Shown: positions 1-5,380 of the stretch, in pieces
How positions within the stretch are numbered: position 1 is the stretch's first letter
Layout of the letters: each line of letters begins with the position of its first letter
Source: Planctomycetes bacterium RBG_16_43_13
Lineage (GTDB): Bacteria > Planctomycetota > MHYJ01
DNA: 5,380 bases
Direction of reading: 5' to 3'
NCBI GenBank assembly: GCA_001828445.1
Contig: MHYJ01000061.1
Coordinates: 1 to 5,380, forward strand
Translations under genes and position numbers: made by a program
Notes under the pieces: generated by a model
Databases searched by the model: none
Seen by the model: only the letters and a program-made list of their open reading frames with translations
What the model was told of the DNA's origin: nothing

Positions 1-648
1 TACATCAAACAATCGTATAGATTCTATACTGTCCCCAAATAGTTCTATCCTTATTGGTTTATCAACTGTAAAAGGGAAAATATCAACTATACCCCCTCTT
101 ATTGAAAACTGCCCCTCTGTCTCTACAGTTGTTACCCTTTCAAATTCGTTCTTAATAAGAACAGCAAGTAATACAGTTTGAGACAATTTGCCTCCCTTTC
201 TTACCATCAAGCATCCGCGTTCTAAATCTGATGGTGAAGGAAGAGGTTGGATAGCCGCCTTTATAGAGGCAACTAAAATGGGCGGTGTAGCGGACTGCCA
301 ATTACGGAGTTTATATATGGTCCCCATCCTGCGTGCTATGGTCTGTATGCTGGAGGAAATATTAGATTCTACTTCTTCTAAAGTAAGTAGCGGGCATTGC
401 TCAGTGCGTAGCTCACTATATAGAAATGTAGTAATGTCATCTGCGACATTATCCACGTTATCATCATCTAATGTTACAAACATTAAGGGTTTACCTGTAG
501 CCATATAAATAGCTGATGCCACGTATGAAGATGAGGCACCCCACATATTCCCAAGTTCCGCTGCACCTTTATTAGATAAAATTGTTAACAGCTTTTGGAA
601 GGTTGTATTAGCGCTTAATAAATGAACAAGGGACATAACATACAGCAT
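1..648 (-). CDS. mfd: Transcription-repair coupling factor Mfd, N-terminal 216 residues (runs off the left edge)
   Basis: Mfd is a DNA translocase that pushes stalled RNA polymerase off damaged DNA and recruits UvrA. My own translation of the minus strand gives an open frame of 216 codons with no stop up to base 1, about a fifth of a usual Mfd (about 1,100 residues). Residues 35-76 resemble the Mfd D1a domain: a degenerate loop (WGASSSYVASA) replaces the Walker A motif that UvrB would have there, followed by a DDI..FL segment. Residues 151-216 match the UvrB-like module that contacts UvrA: a GGKLS segment, then RGGIVDIFPF (184-193), then IELFGDSIESIRLFD. The missing Walker A argues for Mfd over UvrB. 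I take ATG at 648 as the start because it overlaps the rnc stop (TGATG), implying translational coupling. An in-frame ATG at 636 is the alternative. Neither has a Shine-Dalgarno. The helicase and RNA polymerase-binding domains lie outside the window. Confidence 0.9.
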   Translation of the reverse strand, partial: MLYVMSLVHLLSANTTFQKLLTILSNKGAAELGNMWGASSSYVASAIYMATGKPLMFVTLDDDNVDNVADDITTFLYSELRTEQCPLLTLEEVESNISSSIQTIARRMGTIYKLRNWQSATPPILVASIKAAIQPLPSPSDLERGCLMVRKGGKLSQTVLLAVLIKNEFERVTTVETEGQFSIRGGIVDIFPFTVDKPIRIELFGDSIESIRLFDV

Positions 649-650
649 CA
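646..650 (-). other. TGATG stop/start overlap joining rnc and mfd
   Basis: On the minus strand the rnc stop codon TGA (650-648) shares one base with an ATG (648-646) in the mfd frame. The bases upstream hold no purine-rich Shine-Dalgarno, so mfd is probably translated by ribosomes finishing rnc. This is inferred from arrangement; the overlap itself is seen directly. Confidence 0.65.
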
Positions 651-1355
651 ATCTGATATCAAACCCAACGTCTGTAATGCAAGACGCGCCGCACCTTGTT
701 CTGCCTCTTTTTTGTTCATCCCAGAGGCAGGACCAAACGACTTATCTTGCAACTCTACTACAACCTGAAATGTCTTATGATGGTCTGGGCCGGCTTCGCT
801 CGTAACTCTGTATGTAGGTAGTATAGTGAGTTGACGTTGGGCATAATCCTGAAGCAATGACTTATAATTTTTCTCATAATCATTATTTCTGATATCTTCA
901 ATCTTTGTTTCTAAGTTCTTTAGTATAAAGGTGCGAACAGCATCCATACCTCCATCTAAATATATCGCTGCTATCATTGACTCAAATGTGTTACATAATA
1001 TAGAACGTGGTAGCACCTTTTTCGCCTTCAAGCCGCGCCCTAATATTATCAATTTATCAAATCCTAATCTTTTAGCTAACATAGCGAGGGTCTTAGAACT
1101 TACAAGGAGCGACTTTATCATAGATAGCTCGCCTTCTTGCTTATCAGGGAAGTTAGTAAATAGATACTCTGCCACTATATGTCCTAAAATGGAGTCACCC
1201 AAAAACTCTAACCTCTCATTACAGATTACATAATTACCGCCAAACTTCGCAGAAGAGTGGGTAAGTGCCTGTATAAGGAATGTCTTATCCTTAAACCTAT
1301 ATCCTAATTTCTCTTCGAGAGACGATATCTCACTATCTATAACCACGTCCTGCAT
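648..1355 (-). CDS. rnc: Ribonuclease III (double-stranded RNA endonuclease)
   Basis: RNase III cleaves double-stranded RNA in the cytoplasm, as a homodimer with Mg2+, to process rRNA precursors and control mRNAs. The 235-residue protein has the usual bacterial length and two-domain order. The nuclease domain (about 8-152) carries the signature NERLEFLGDSILG (residues 46-58) with catalytic-cluster residues E47, E50 and D54, and a second metal-site segment CNTFESMIAAIYLDGG (121-136) with E125. The double-stranded RNA-binding domain is about 163-232 (YKSLLQDYAQ at its start, KKEAEQGAARLAL near its end). Oddity: position 122, usually Asp in this cluster (E. coli D114), is Asn here, encoded by AAC. 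I recall Asn at this site in other bacterial homologues, so I expect an active enzyme. The ATG at 1355 directly abuts the ridA stop and has a GAGGG Shine-Dalgarno five bases upstream inside ridA. Its last base overlaps the mfd start. Confidence 0.96.
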   Translation of the reverse strand: MQDVVIDSEISSLEEKLGYRFKDKTFLIQALTHSSAKFGGNYVICNERLEFLGDSILGHIVAEYLFTNFPDKQEGELSMIKSLLVSSKTLAMLAKRLGFDKLIILGRGLKAKKVLPRSILCNTFESMIAAIYLDGGMDAVRTFILKNLETKIEDIRNNDYEKNYKSLLQDYAQRQLTILPTYRVTSEAGPDHHKTFQVVVELQDKSFGPASGMNKKEAEQGAARLALQTLGLISD

Positions 1356-1739
1356 CTAAACCCTCACTATTGCATCAATCTCTATCTTTACGCTTTTTGG
1401 TAGGGCTGACACTTCTACTGTTGCACGCGCCGGAAAATCGCTCTTAAAAAAACGGGCATATACATCATTCATAATAGCAAACTCATTCAAGTCCTTTAGA
1501 TACACCGTCGTCTTCACAACATCACTCATAGTAGCACCACTTGCCGATACTATTGCTTGAATGTTCTTTAGTACCTGTTCTGTCTGTTCACTAATTGTTG
1601 TGCCAATTATTCTCCCTGTCTTCGCATCCAGAGGTATTTGACCAGATATAAATAAAAAATCGCCTACTTTTACACCCTGCGAATAAGGACCTATCGCCTT
1701 GGGTGCATTATCTGTAGCTACTATTTTCTTATCCAACAT
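1356..1739 (-). CDS. ridA: RidA family enamine/imine deaminase (YjgF/YER057c/UK114)
   Basis: RidA hydrolyses reactive 2-aminoacrylate and other enamine/imine intermediates to ketoacids and ammonia, protecting pyridoxal-phosphate enzymes; it works as a cytoplasmic trimer. The 127-residue protein has normal family length and runs [20 protein letters not shown] at its start. It contains GPYSQ (17-21), SGQIP (32-36), [19 protein letters not shown] with the substrate-carboxylate arginine R105, and a closing KIEIDAIV with E120, the residue that holds the catalytic water in the archetypal subgroup. R105 supports true RidA rather than the Rid subgroups that lack it. I chose ATG 1739 because it matches the family N-terminus; an in-frame GTG at 1775 adds 12 residues ([11 protein letters not shown]...) unlike the family and runs into a dyad. 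It leads the ridA-rnc-mfd block and is divergent from a flavin oxidoreductase whose class produces imines. Confidence 0.95.
   Translation of the reverse strand: MLDKKIVATDNAPKAIGPYSQGVKVGDFLFISGQIPLDAKTGRIIGTTISEQTEQVLKNIQAIVSASGATMSDVVKTTVYLKDLNEFAIMNDVYARFFKSDFPARATVEVSALPKSVKIEIDAIVRV
1361..1365 (-). promoter_or_regulatory. Shine-Dalgarno site for rnc
   Basis: GAGGG on the minus strand lies five bases before the rnc ATG, within the last codons of ridA. It is the only convincing Shine-Dalgarno before any gene start in this window, and it supports the rnc start at 1355. Confidence 0.65.
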
Positions 1740-1767
1740 ATAAATTATCCATCTTGCTAACTTTAAC

Positions 1768-1782
1768 AAAGGCACCGCCTTT
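1768..1782. repeat. Perfect inverted repeat AAAGGC-N3-GCCTTT, operator or small hairpin
   Basis: Both arms are six bases and match exactly around the three-base centre ACC. It sits 28 bases upstream of the ridA ATG. A run of T does not follow on either strand, so a terminator is unlikely. A repressor site or a short 5' leader hairpin for ridA is possible; the function is inferred. Confidence 0.5.
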
Positions 1783-1784
1783 AT

Positions 1785-1798
1785 TCAATATCTATTGA
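1785..1798. repeat. Inverted repeat TCAATA-N2-TATTGA overlapping the rightward -35 box
   Basis: Six-base arms match exactly around the centre TC. The right arm overlaps the TTGATT -35 candidate (1795-1800) of the oxidoreductase promoter, so a protein bound here would block that promoter. It lies two bases from the first dyad. No regulator family can be named from the sequence alone. Confidence 0.45.
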
Positions 1799-1822
1799 TT
1801 TAGCCATATATCCCGTTAAAAT
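1795..1822 (+). promoter_or_regulatory. Putative sigma70-type promoter for the FAD oxidoreductase
   Basis: TTGATT (1795-1800) and TAAAAT (1817-1822) are separated by 16 bases, close to the TTGACA/TATAAT consensus. Transcription would begin near 1829, about five bases before the ATG at 1834, giving an almost leaderless mRNA. This agrees with the absence of a Shine-Dalgarno site. Confidence 0.5.
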
Positions 1823-1833
1823 ACAAACCTACT

Positions 1834-2988
1834 ATGCCAGATGAGAAAGTGGACATTGTAATAATTGGGGGAGGGATAGTAGGTATTGCCACCGCATATT
1901 ATCTCGCTAAAAAGGGGGTAAAGAATATCGCATTGCTCGAGAGCGATATAATGCTTGGCAATGGTTCTACGAGCAGGTCTGCTGGTGGTATCCGTCAACA
2001 ATTCTCGTCCGATATAAATATCAAGTTGATGATGGCAGGCGTAAAACTGTATGAGAAGTTTGATAAAGAAGTGGGCGGGCATGCTGAATTCAATCAATTC
2101 GGCTATCTTTTCCTTGCCGTTACACCAGAGGAAGTAAAGGCATTTAAGCGAAATGTTGCACTTCAGATAGCAAACGGCTTAGATGTAAAAGAACTTTCCA
2201 AGGGTGAGATTTCTATGAAAGCCCCTTACTTAAATATTGAGGATGTGGCCTACGGAACGTTTTGTCAGACAGACGGCTACGCCGACCCACACGGAACAAT
2301 ACAGGGATATTGGAATAGATGTAAAGAACTCGGTGTAAAGATACTATTCCAAACAGAAGTAAAGGGCTTTAAGAAAACCGGCAACCATCTCCTAACAGTA
2401 CTAACAAACAATGGCGAAATACAGGCAAGCACATTCATAAATTGTGGAGGGGCGTGGTCAGGAATAATAGGCGAAATGGCTGGAGCAAATATACCTGTCA
2501 AACCATATAGGCGGATGTTATTTTTCACAAAACCCTTCAAAGAAGGTATACCAGTTGATATGCCCCTTGTGGTAGATTTCCACAGCGGCGTATATATGAG
2601 AAGAGAAAGTGGTGGAATACTTATGGGGCTCGCTGACAAGAACGAACCATCAAGTTTCAACACCAACATCGACTGGAGCTTTCTCGAAGTTATAATAGAA
2701 AAAGCGATGCATCGCATACCCATACTTGCAGAGGCAGAGATAATGCGTGGCTGGGCAGGGCTATACGATACATCTCCAGATGACCACGCTCTAATAGGCA
2801 AAGTCCCAAACTTTACAAACTTTTACGTAGCCAGTGGCTTTAGCGGGCACGGCTTTATGCAGGGACCTATATCAGCGAAACTACTCGCAGAATTGATAGT
2901 AGATGGCAAACCATCCATAGATATACATCAACTACGGGTAGAACGTTTCAAGGAAGGCGAGCCGCTACACGAAGCGAATGTATTTTAA
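1834..2988 (+). CDS. FAD-dependent amine/amino-acid oxidoreductase (DAO family, sarcosine oxidase beta-like)
   Basis: This family uses FAD to oxidise a C-N bond in amino acids or N-methyl amines, giving an imine that hydrolyses to a carbonyl compound. The 384-residue protein has the usual single-subunit length. A Rossmann dinucleotide fold opens it: VDIVIIGGGIVGIATAYYL with GGG at 12-14 and G17, ending at acidic E36, which binds the ribose. RSAGGIRQQFS (48-58) is typical of SoxB-like members. NCGGAWS (203-209) is the second FAD contact, and GWAGLYDTSPDDHALIG (306-322) plus ASGFSGHGFMQGP (333-345) form the conserved C-terminal FAD lid. There is no signal peptide or membrane segment, so it should be cytosolic. 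No SoxA, SoxG or SoxD partner is in view, so sarcosine is not established; glycine, proline or another amine are open. It is divergent from ridA, with 34 bases to the helicase gene downstream. The family call is firm, the substrate unknown. Confidence 0.9.
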   Translation: MPDEKVDIVIIGGGIVGIATAYYLAKKGVKNIALLESDIMLGNGSTSRSAGGIRQQFSSDINIKLMMAGVKLYEKFDKEVGGHAEFNQFGYLFLAVTPEEVKAFKRNVALQIANGLDVKELSKGEISMKAPYLNIEDVAYGTFCQTDGYADPHGTIQGYWNRCKELGVKILFQTEVKGFKKTGNHLLTVLTNNGEIQASTFINCGGAWSGIIGEMAGANIPVKPYRRMLFFTKPFKEGIPVDMPLVVDFHSGVYMRRESGGILMGLADKNEPSSFNTNIDWSFLEVIIEKAMHRIPILAEAEIMRGWAGLYDTSPDDHALIGKVPNFTNFYVASGFSGHGFMQGPISAKLLAELIVDGKPSIDIHQLRVERFKEGEPLHEANVF

Positions 2989-3008
2989 TTGCGTTACTAA
3001 TCGCAGGG

Positions 3009-3014
3009 TATAAC
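3009..3014 (+). promoter_or_regulatory. Possible -10 box (TATAAC) just before the helicase gene
   Basis: TATAAC ends eight bases before the helicase ATG at 3023 and would place a transcript start at or next to that ATG. The nearest -35-like box, TTGCGT (2989-2994), is only 14 bases upstream, which is short. There is no Shine-Dalgarno. The gene may equally be read through from the oxidoreductase gene, 34 bases away, as no terminator is visible between them. Confidence 0.3.
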
Positions 3015-3022
3015 ATCCTAAA

Positions 3023-4960
3023 ATGCATTATAAAAATATAGAATTAGACAGATTTCAGGAAGAGGCAATAGAAGCAATCGGTGATGGTTTATCTCTCATA
3101 ATCTCCGCACCCACAGGAGCAGGTAAAACGCTCGTCGCGGAATACGCTATAGAGAAGTGTATAAATGAGGGCAGTCGTATCATTTATACTGCACCGATAA
3201 AGGCACTCTCGAACCAAAAGTTCAGGGACTTCTCTGCACAATACGGCGATAAAATCGGTATCAAGACAGGGGACGTTACAATAAATCCGACTGCACAGGT
3301 GCTACTTATGACGACGGAGGTCTTTAGAAACACTATCTTCGACAACACGACCGCCCTCGACAACATACGTTATGCCATCTTTGACGAGATACACTACCTC
3401 GACGACATTGAGCGCGGCACCGTCTGGGAGGAGAGCATCATCTTCGCACCGAAGCACATCAAAATAATCTGCCTCTCCGCCACCGTCCCCAACATCCACA
3501 AACTCGCTAACTGGATGAGACGCGTCCGCTCCGATAACGTAAAAGTCATCGAGACGCTCGATAGACCAATCCCGCTAAAGCACCTCCTCTACCTACCCGC
3601 TAAAGGCGTCCGAATGCTAAAAGAGATGACTAAACAACAAGCCGACTTTGACGCTCCGTCCCACCCGCCTCATAACTGGCGCGGTAAACTCATCTCGCAC
3701 CTCTATGAGGAAAACCGCCTCCCCGCCATCTACTTCGCCTTCAATCGCCGCCTCTGCGAAGAATACGCTACCCACGTTAATCAAACCCTCCTCTCCGACA
3801 GCGAAAAAACCGACCTCCTAAGACGCTACGACTCCCTCTGCGAAAAATTCAACATAGACGACAATGCCACGTCCCGCCAACTCCGCAATACGCTCTCGAA
3901 GGGCATCGCATACCACCACGCAGGATTGCTCCCAACACTTAAAGAAGTCATCGAGCGCCTCTTCACATCAGGATTGCTCAAACTAATCTTCGCAACTGAG
4001 ACATTCGCAGTCGGCATCAATATGCCCGCTCGCACCGTCGTCTTCGACACGCTCCGCAAATTCGACGGCAGACAGGAGTATTACATCAAAACCCGCGAGT
4101 ATCACCAGATGGCTGGTCGCGCAGGAAGACGCGGCATCGACCCCATCGGCTACGTATATTCCGTAGTCCAACCGGAGATGAATTACAAAAATATAAACAG
4201 AACGATAAACGGTGACATCGAGCCGATAAGGAGTCAGTTCAATCTCTCCTACTCTGCCGTCCTCACCCTCTACAGCCGCTTGGGTGAAGACAAACTCTTT
4301 CAGGCGTGTGAGAAAAGTTTCTCCAACGTTGAGCGAAGGAGGAGAAGCAAGCAACATAGTTACTTCGACAAACTCACGCAACTAAAACGCCGCCTCACGT
4401 TCCTCCGCCAATTCGGTTACATAGCCGATAGAAATTCCCAAACCAAATTAACCGAGAAGGGTTCCTTCGCCTCCACCGTTTACGGCTACGAGGTGCAGGT
4501 CGCCGAACTTTACTTCAGCGGGCTGATGGATAACCTGAGCGAGGACGAACTCTCCGTCCTCTTCGCCGCCATCGTATTCGAGCCGAAGAAGAGCGATTGG
4601 TATAGGAAACTCGACCATCTAAAATGGCTCGGACGCGAGACGGAAAAGATATTGCGGGACATCCGCACCAACGAGCGGCTACTCGCTATATCAGACATTA
4701 CGAAGGACGCCGACTTCAAACTCGCAAGCGCCGTATATGCTTGGTCGCGGGGATGCGACTTCAGGGATTTGGAGAAATACACCACTGCGGCGGATGGCGA
4801 CATAGTCCGCTACCTTCGGCTTGCCATACAGCTCATTCGCCAGACCACCTATGCGTTGAAGGATAATGAACCCCTCCGCCACCGATTGATTAACTGCATC
4901 AAGAAACTGAGCCGAGACGAGATAGATGCAGAGAAACAGCTGAGGATGGAGATAGTGTAA
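3023..4960 (+). CDS. Ski2/Mtr4-like DExH-box RNA helicase with C-terminal DSHCT domain
   Basis: Ski2-like helicases use ATP to unwind structured RNA in a 3'-5' direction, often feeding nucleases. All core motifs are visible in the 645 residues: a Q-motif-like RFQEEAIEAI (10-19), motif I APTGAGKT (29-36), Ia TAPIKALSNQKF (56-67), TTEVFRN (97-103), motif II DEIH (121-124), motif III SAT (152-154), motif IV AIYFAFNRR (235-243), motif V ATETFAVGINMPAR (324-337) and motif VI QMAGRAGRRG (362-371). The C-terminal part (about 480-645) resembles a DSHCT domain, with GYEVQVAELYFSGL, YAWSRGCDF and GDIVRYLRLAIQLIRQ. It is compact: the long arch insertion of Mtr4 and the length of actinobacterial HelY (about 900 residues) are absent. 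ATG 3023 gives the family N-terminus and lacks a Shine-Dalgarno. Base and codon use shift strongly within the gene (roughly residues 100-376). The helicase class is sure; its RNA targets are unknown. Confidence 0.93.
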   Translation: MHYKNIELDRFQEEAIEAIGDGLSLIISAPTGAGKTLVAEYAIEKCINEGSRIIYTAPIKALSNQKFRDFSAQYGDKIGIKTGDVTINPTAQVLLMTTEVFRNTIFDNTTALDNIRYAIFDEIHYLDDIERGTVWEESIIFAPKHIKIICLSATVPNIHKLANWMRRVRSDNVKVIETLDRPIPLKHLLYLPAKGVRMLKEMTKQQADFDAPSHPPHNWRGKLISHLYEENRLPAIYFAFNRRLCEEYATHVNQTLLSDSEKTDLLRRYDSLCEKFNIDDNATSRQLRNTLSKGIAYHHAGLLPTLKEVIERLFTSGLLKLIFATETFAVGINMPARTVVFDTLRKFDGRQEYYIKTREYHQMAGRAGRRGIDPIGYVYSVVQPEMNYKNINRTINGDIEPIRSQFNLSYSAVLTLYSRLGEDKLFQACEKSFSNVERRRRSKQHSYFDKLTQLKRRLTFLRQFGYIADRNSQTKLTEKGSFASTVYGYEVQVAELYFSGLMDNLSEDELSVLFAAIVFEPKKSDWYRKLDHLKWLGRETEKILRDIRTNERLLAISDITKDADFKLASAVYAWSRGCDFRDLEKYTTAADGDIVRYLRLAIQLIRQTTYALKDNEPLRHRLINCIKKLSRDEIDAEKQLRMEIV

Positions 4961-5007
4961 TTGCTTCCTTGATTTTATTGGCGTTTGTATATATCCTCAC
5001 TATTATT
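4961..5007 (+). promoter_or_regulatory. Short gap with possible promoter before the response regulator
   Basis: This 47-base gap holds TTGATT (4969-4974) and an overlapping TATATA/TATATC box (4988-4995), spaced 13 to 15 bases, shorter than the usual 16 to 18. A start from that -10 would fall near 5001, leaving a leader of seven bases or fewer. No Shine-Dalgarno and no terminator hairpin after the helicase gene can be seen, so read-through is also possible. Confidence 0.3.
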
Positions 5008-5380
5008 ATGTCCAGCAATCGCATAGTGATAGCCGACGACGAGTCCATCATCAGGATGGATTTAAAGGAGATTCTCGAGAATGCGGGGCATTCTGTAGTC
5101 GGCTCTGCAAAAAATGGGAGAGAGGCACTCGAACTGGCGGAAGCACTACACCCCGACCTCGTCATCCTCGATATCAAGATGCCGAAACTAAACGGATTGA
5201 CTGCCGCAGAACGGATAGCCAAGCAGACACTTGCACCCGTCATACTCCTAACCGCCTACAAGGACAAACGGTTTGTAGAGAAGGCAAGGAAAGGCGGGGT
5301 ATATACATATTTGGTAAAACCCTTTAGGGAGGAGGAACTGCTTGCCGCTGTTGACTTGGCTATATCGCGCTTCGAGGAGA
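5008..5380 (+). CDS. Response regulator receiver domain, AmiR/NasR (PdtaR) type, first 124 residues (runs off the right edge)
   Basis: The frame is open from ATG 5008 to the window end. It encodes a full CheY-like receiver: acidic pair D10 and D11 (IADDE), phospho-acceptor D55 within LVILDIKMPKLNG (51-63), T82 in LLTAYKD, Y101 and the K104-P105 pair of YLVKPF. The wording SIIRMDLKEILENAGHSVVG (13-32), AAERIAKQTLAPVILLTAY and the tail DLAISRFEE is characteristic of regulators whose output is an ANTAR domain, which binds paired RNA hairpins to prevent transcription termination. The ANTAR domain itself would start just past base 5380 and is not seen, so that output is inferred. Phosphorylation would come from a histidine kinase, usually PdtaS-like, not in view. 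It follows the helicase by 47 bases in the same direction. The receiver call is sure; the ANTAR output is likely. Confidence 0.9.
   Translation, partial: MSSNRIVIADDESIIRMDLKEILENAGHSVVGSAKNGREALELAEALHPDLVILDIKMPKLNGLTAAERIAKQTLAPVILLTAYKDKRFVEKARKGGVYTYLVKPFREEELLAAVDLAISRFEE

Larger units (their letters stand above)
1740..1833. promoter_or_regulatory. Divergent intergenic promoter region between ridA and the FAD oxidoreductase
   Basis: These 94 AT-rich bases separate two genes read in opposite directions, so both promoters must lie here or within the gene ends. The region holds two neighbouring inverted repeats (1768-1782 and 1785-1798) and a right-facing promoter candidate. For the minus direction I see only a GATAAT box at 1744-1749, four bases before the ridA ATG, which is very close for a -10 element, so the ridA promoter stays unplaced. 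No Shine-Dalgarno precedes the oxidoreductase; ridA has at best a weak AGATGG. Confidence 0.75.

Noticed and set aside
188..508. Open frame of 106 codons on the plus strand
   Set aside because: It lies wholly opposite the mfd reading frame, which has clear family motifs; the plus-strand translation has no recognisable domain.
1..648. Partial gene as UvrB rather than Mfd
   Set aside because: UvrB has a GxxGSGKT Walker A near its start; here the equivalent loop is degenerate as in Mfd domain D1a, while the RGGIVDIFP module is shared by both.
931..1233. Open frame of 100 codons on the plus strand
   Set aside because: It is antisense to rnc across the catalytic domain and resembles no protein family.
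1740..1775. Longer ridA from GTG 1775
   Set aside because: The extra 12 residues do not match the RidA N-terminus and the start would lie inside the AAAGGC/GCCTTT dyad; ATG 1739 aligns with the family.
2277..2801. Open frame of 174 codons on the minus strand
   Set aside because: It is antisense to the oxidoreductase gene; its composition mirrors that gene's codons and no motif is visible.
1834..2988. Naming the oxidoreductase as sarcosine oxidase or proline dehydrogenase
   Set aside because: No partner subunits are in the window and family resemblance alone does not fix the substrate.
2990..3005. TGCG-N8-CGCA inverted repeat after the oxidoreductase stop as a terminator
   Set aside because: The arms are only four bases and no T-run follows, so it is too weak to call.
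3921..3979. CAGGATTGCTC occurring twice, 48 bases apart
   Set aside because: Both copies encode parts of similar short peptides (AGLLP and SGLLK) in the helicase; with no third copy this is likely chance and codon preference.
3983..4381. Minus-strand open frames within the helicase gene (also 3826-4059 and 3302-3499)
   Set aside because: They lie where wobble positions are C-rich, which removes antisense stop codons; the helicase motifs on the plus strand are decisive.

Overview
The window reads as ordinary, gene-dense bacterial chromosome with six protein genes in two divergent blocks. Two of the six (mfd at the left edge, the response regulator at the right edge) are cut by the window. I see no tRNA, rRNA, CRISPR array, insertion sequence or phage gene. 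No gap between genes exceeds 94 bases. The host is a bacterium: Mfd, bacterial class I RNase III and a PdtaR-like receiver are bacterial families. The DNA is AT-leaning and uses ATA heavily for isoleucine (24 of 33 Ile codons in the oxidoreductase gene). I cannot name the phylum with confidence. ATA-rich codons, weak or absent Shine-Dalgarno sites and a Ski2-like helicase would fit an uncultured lineage, but that is a guess.

Left block, minus strand, reading right to left: ridA (1739..1356), rnc (1355..648) and the start of mfd (648..beyond 1). The genes are packed with no spare bases: TAGATG joins ridA to rnc, and TGATG joins rnc to mfd. They almost certainly share one transcript. RidA hydrolyses reactive enamines and imines, RNase III cuts double-stranded RNA, and Mfd clears stalled RNA polymerase and recruits DNA repair.

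Centre, 1740..1833: a 94-base divergent promoter region. It holds two adjacent inverted repeats and a recognisable sigma70-like promoter facing right.

Right block, plus strand: an FAD-dependent amine/amino-acid oxidoreductase of the DAO/SoxB type (1834..2988), a compact Ski2/Mtr4-like DExH RNA helicase with a DSHCT C-terminal domain (3023..4960), and the receiver domain of an AmiR/NasR (PdtaR-like) response regulator (5008..beyond 5380), whose expected ANTAR RNA-binding domain lies outside the window.

I found no clearly new multi-gene system. The points most worth a second look are: ridA sharing a regulated-looking divergent promoter with an imine-forming type of flavoenzyme; an Asn in place of one catalytic Asp in RNase III; a sharp codon and base shift inside the helicase gene; and plus-strand starts with AT-rich -10-like boxes close to ATG and no Shine-Dalgarno, which suggests leaderless mRNAs.
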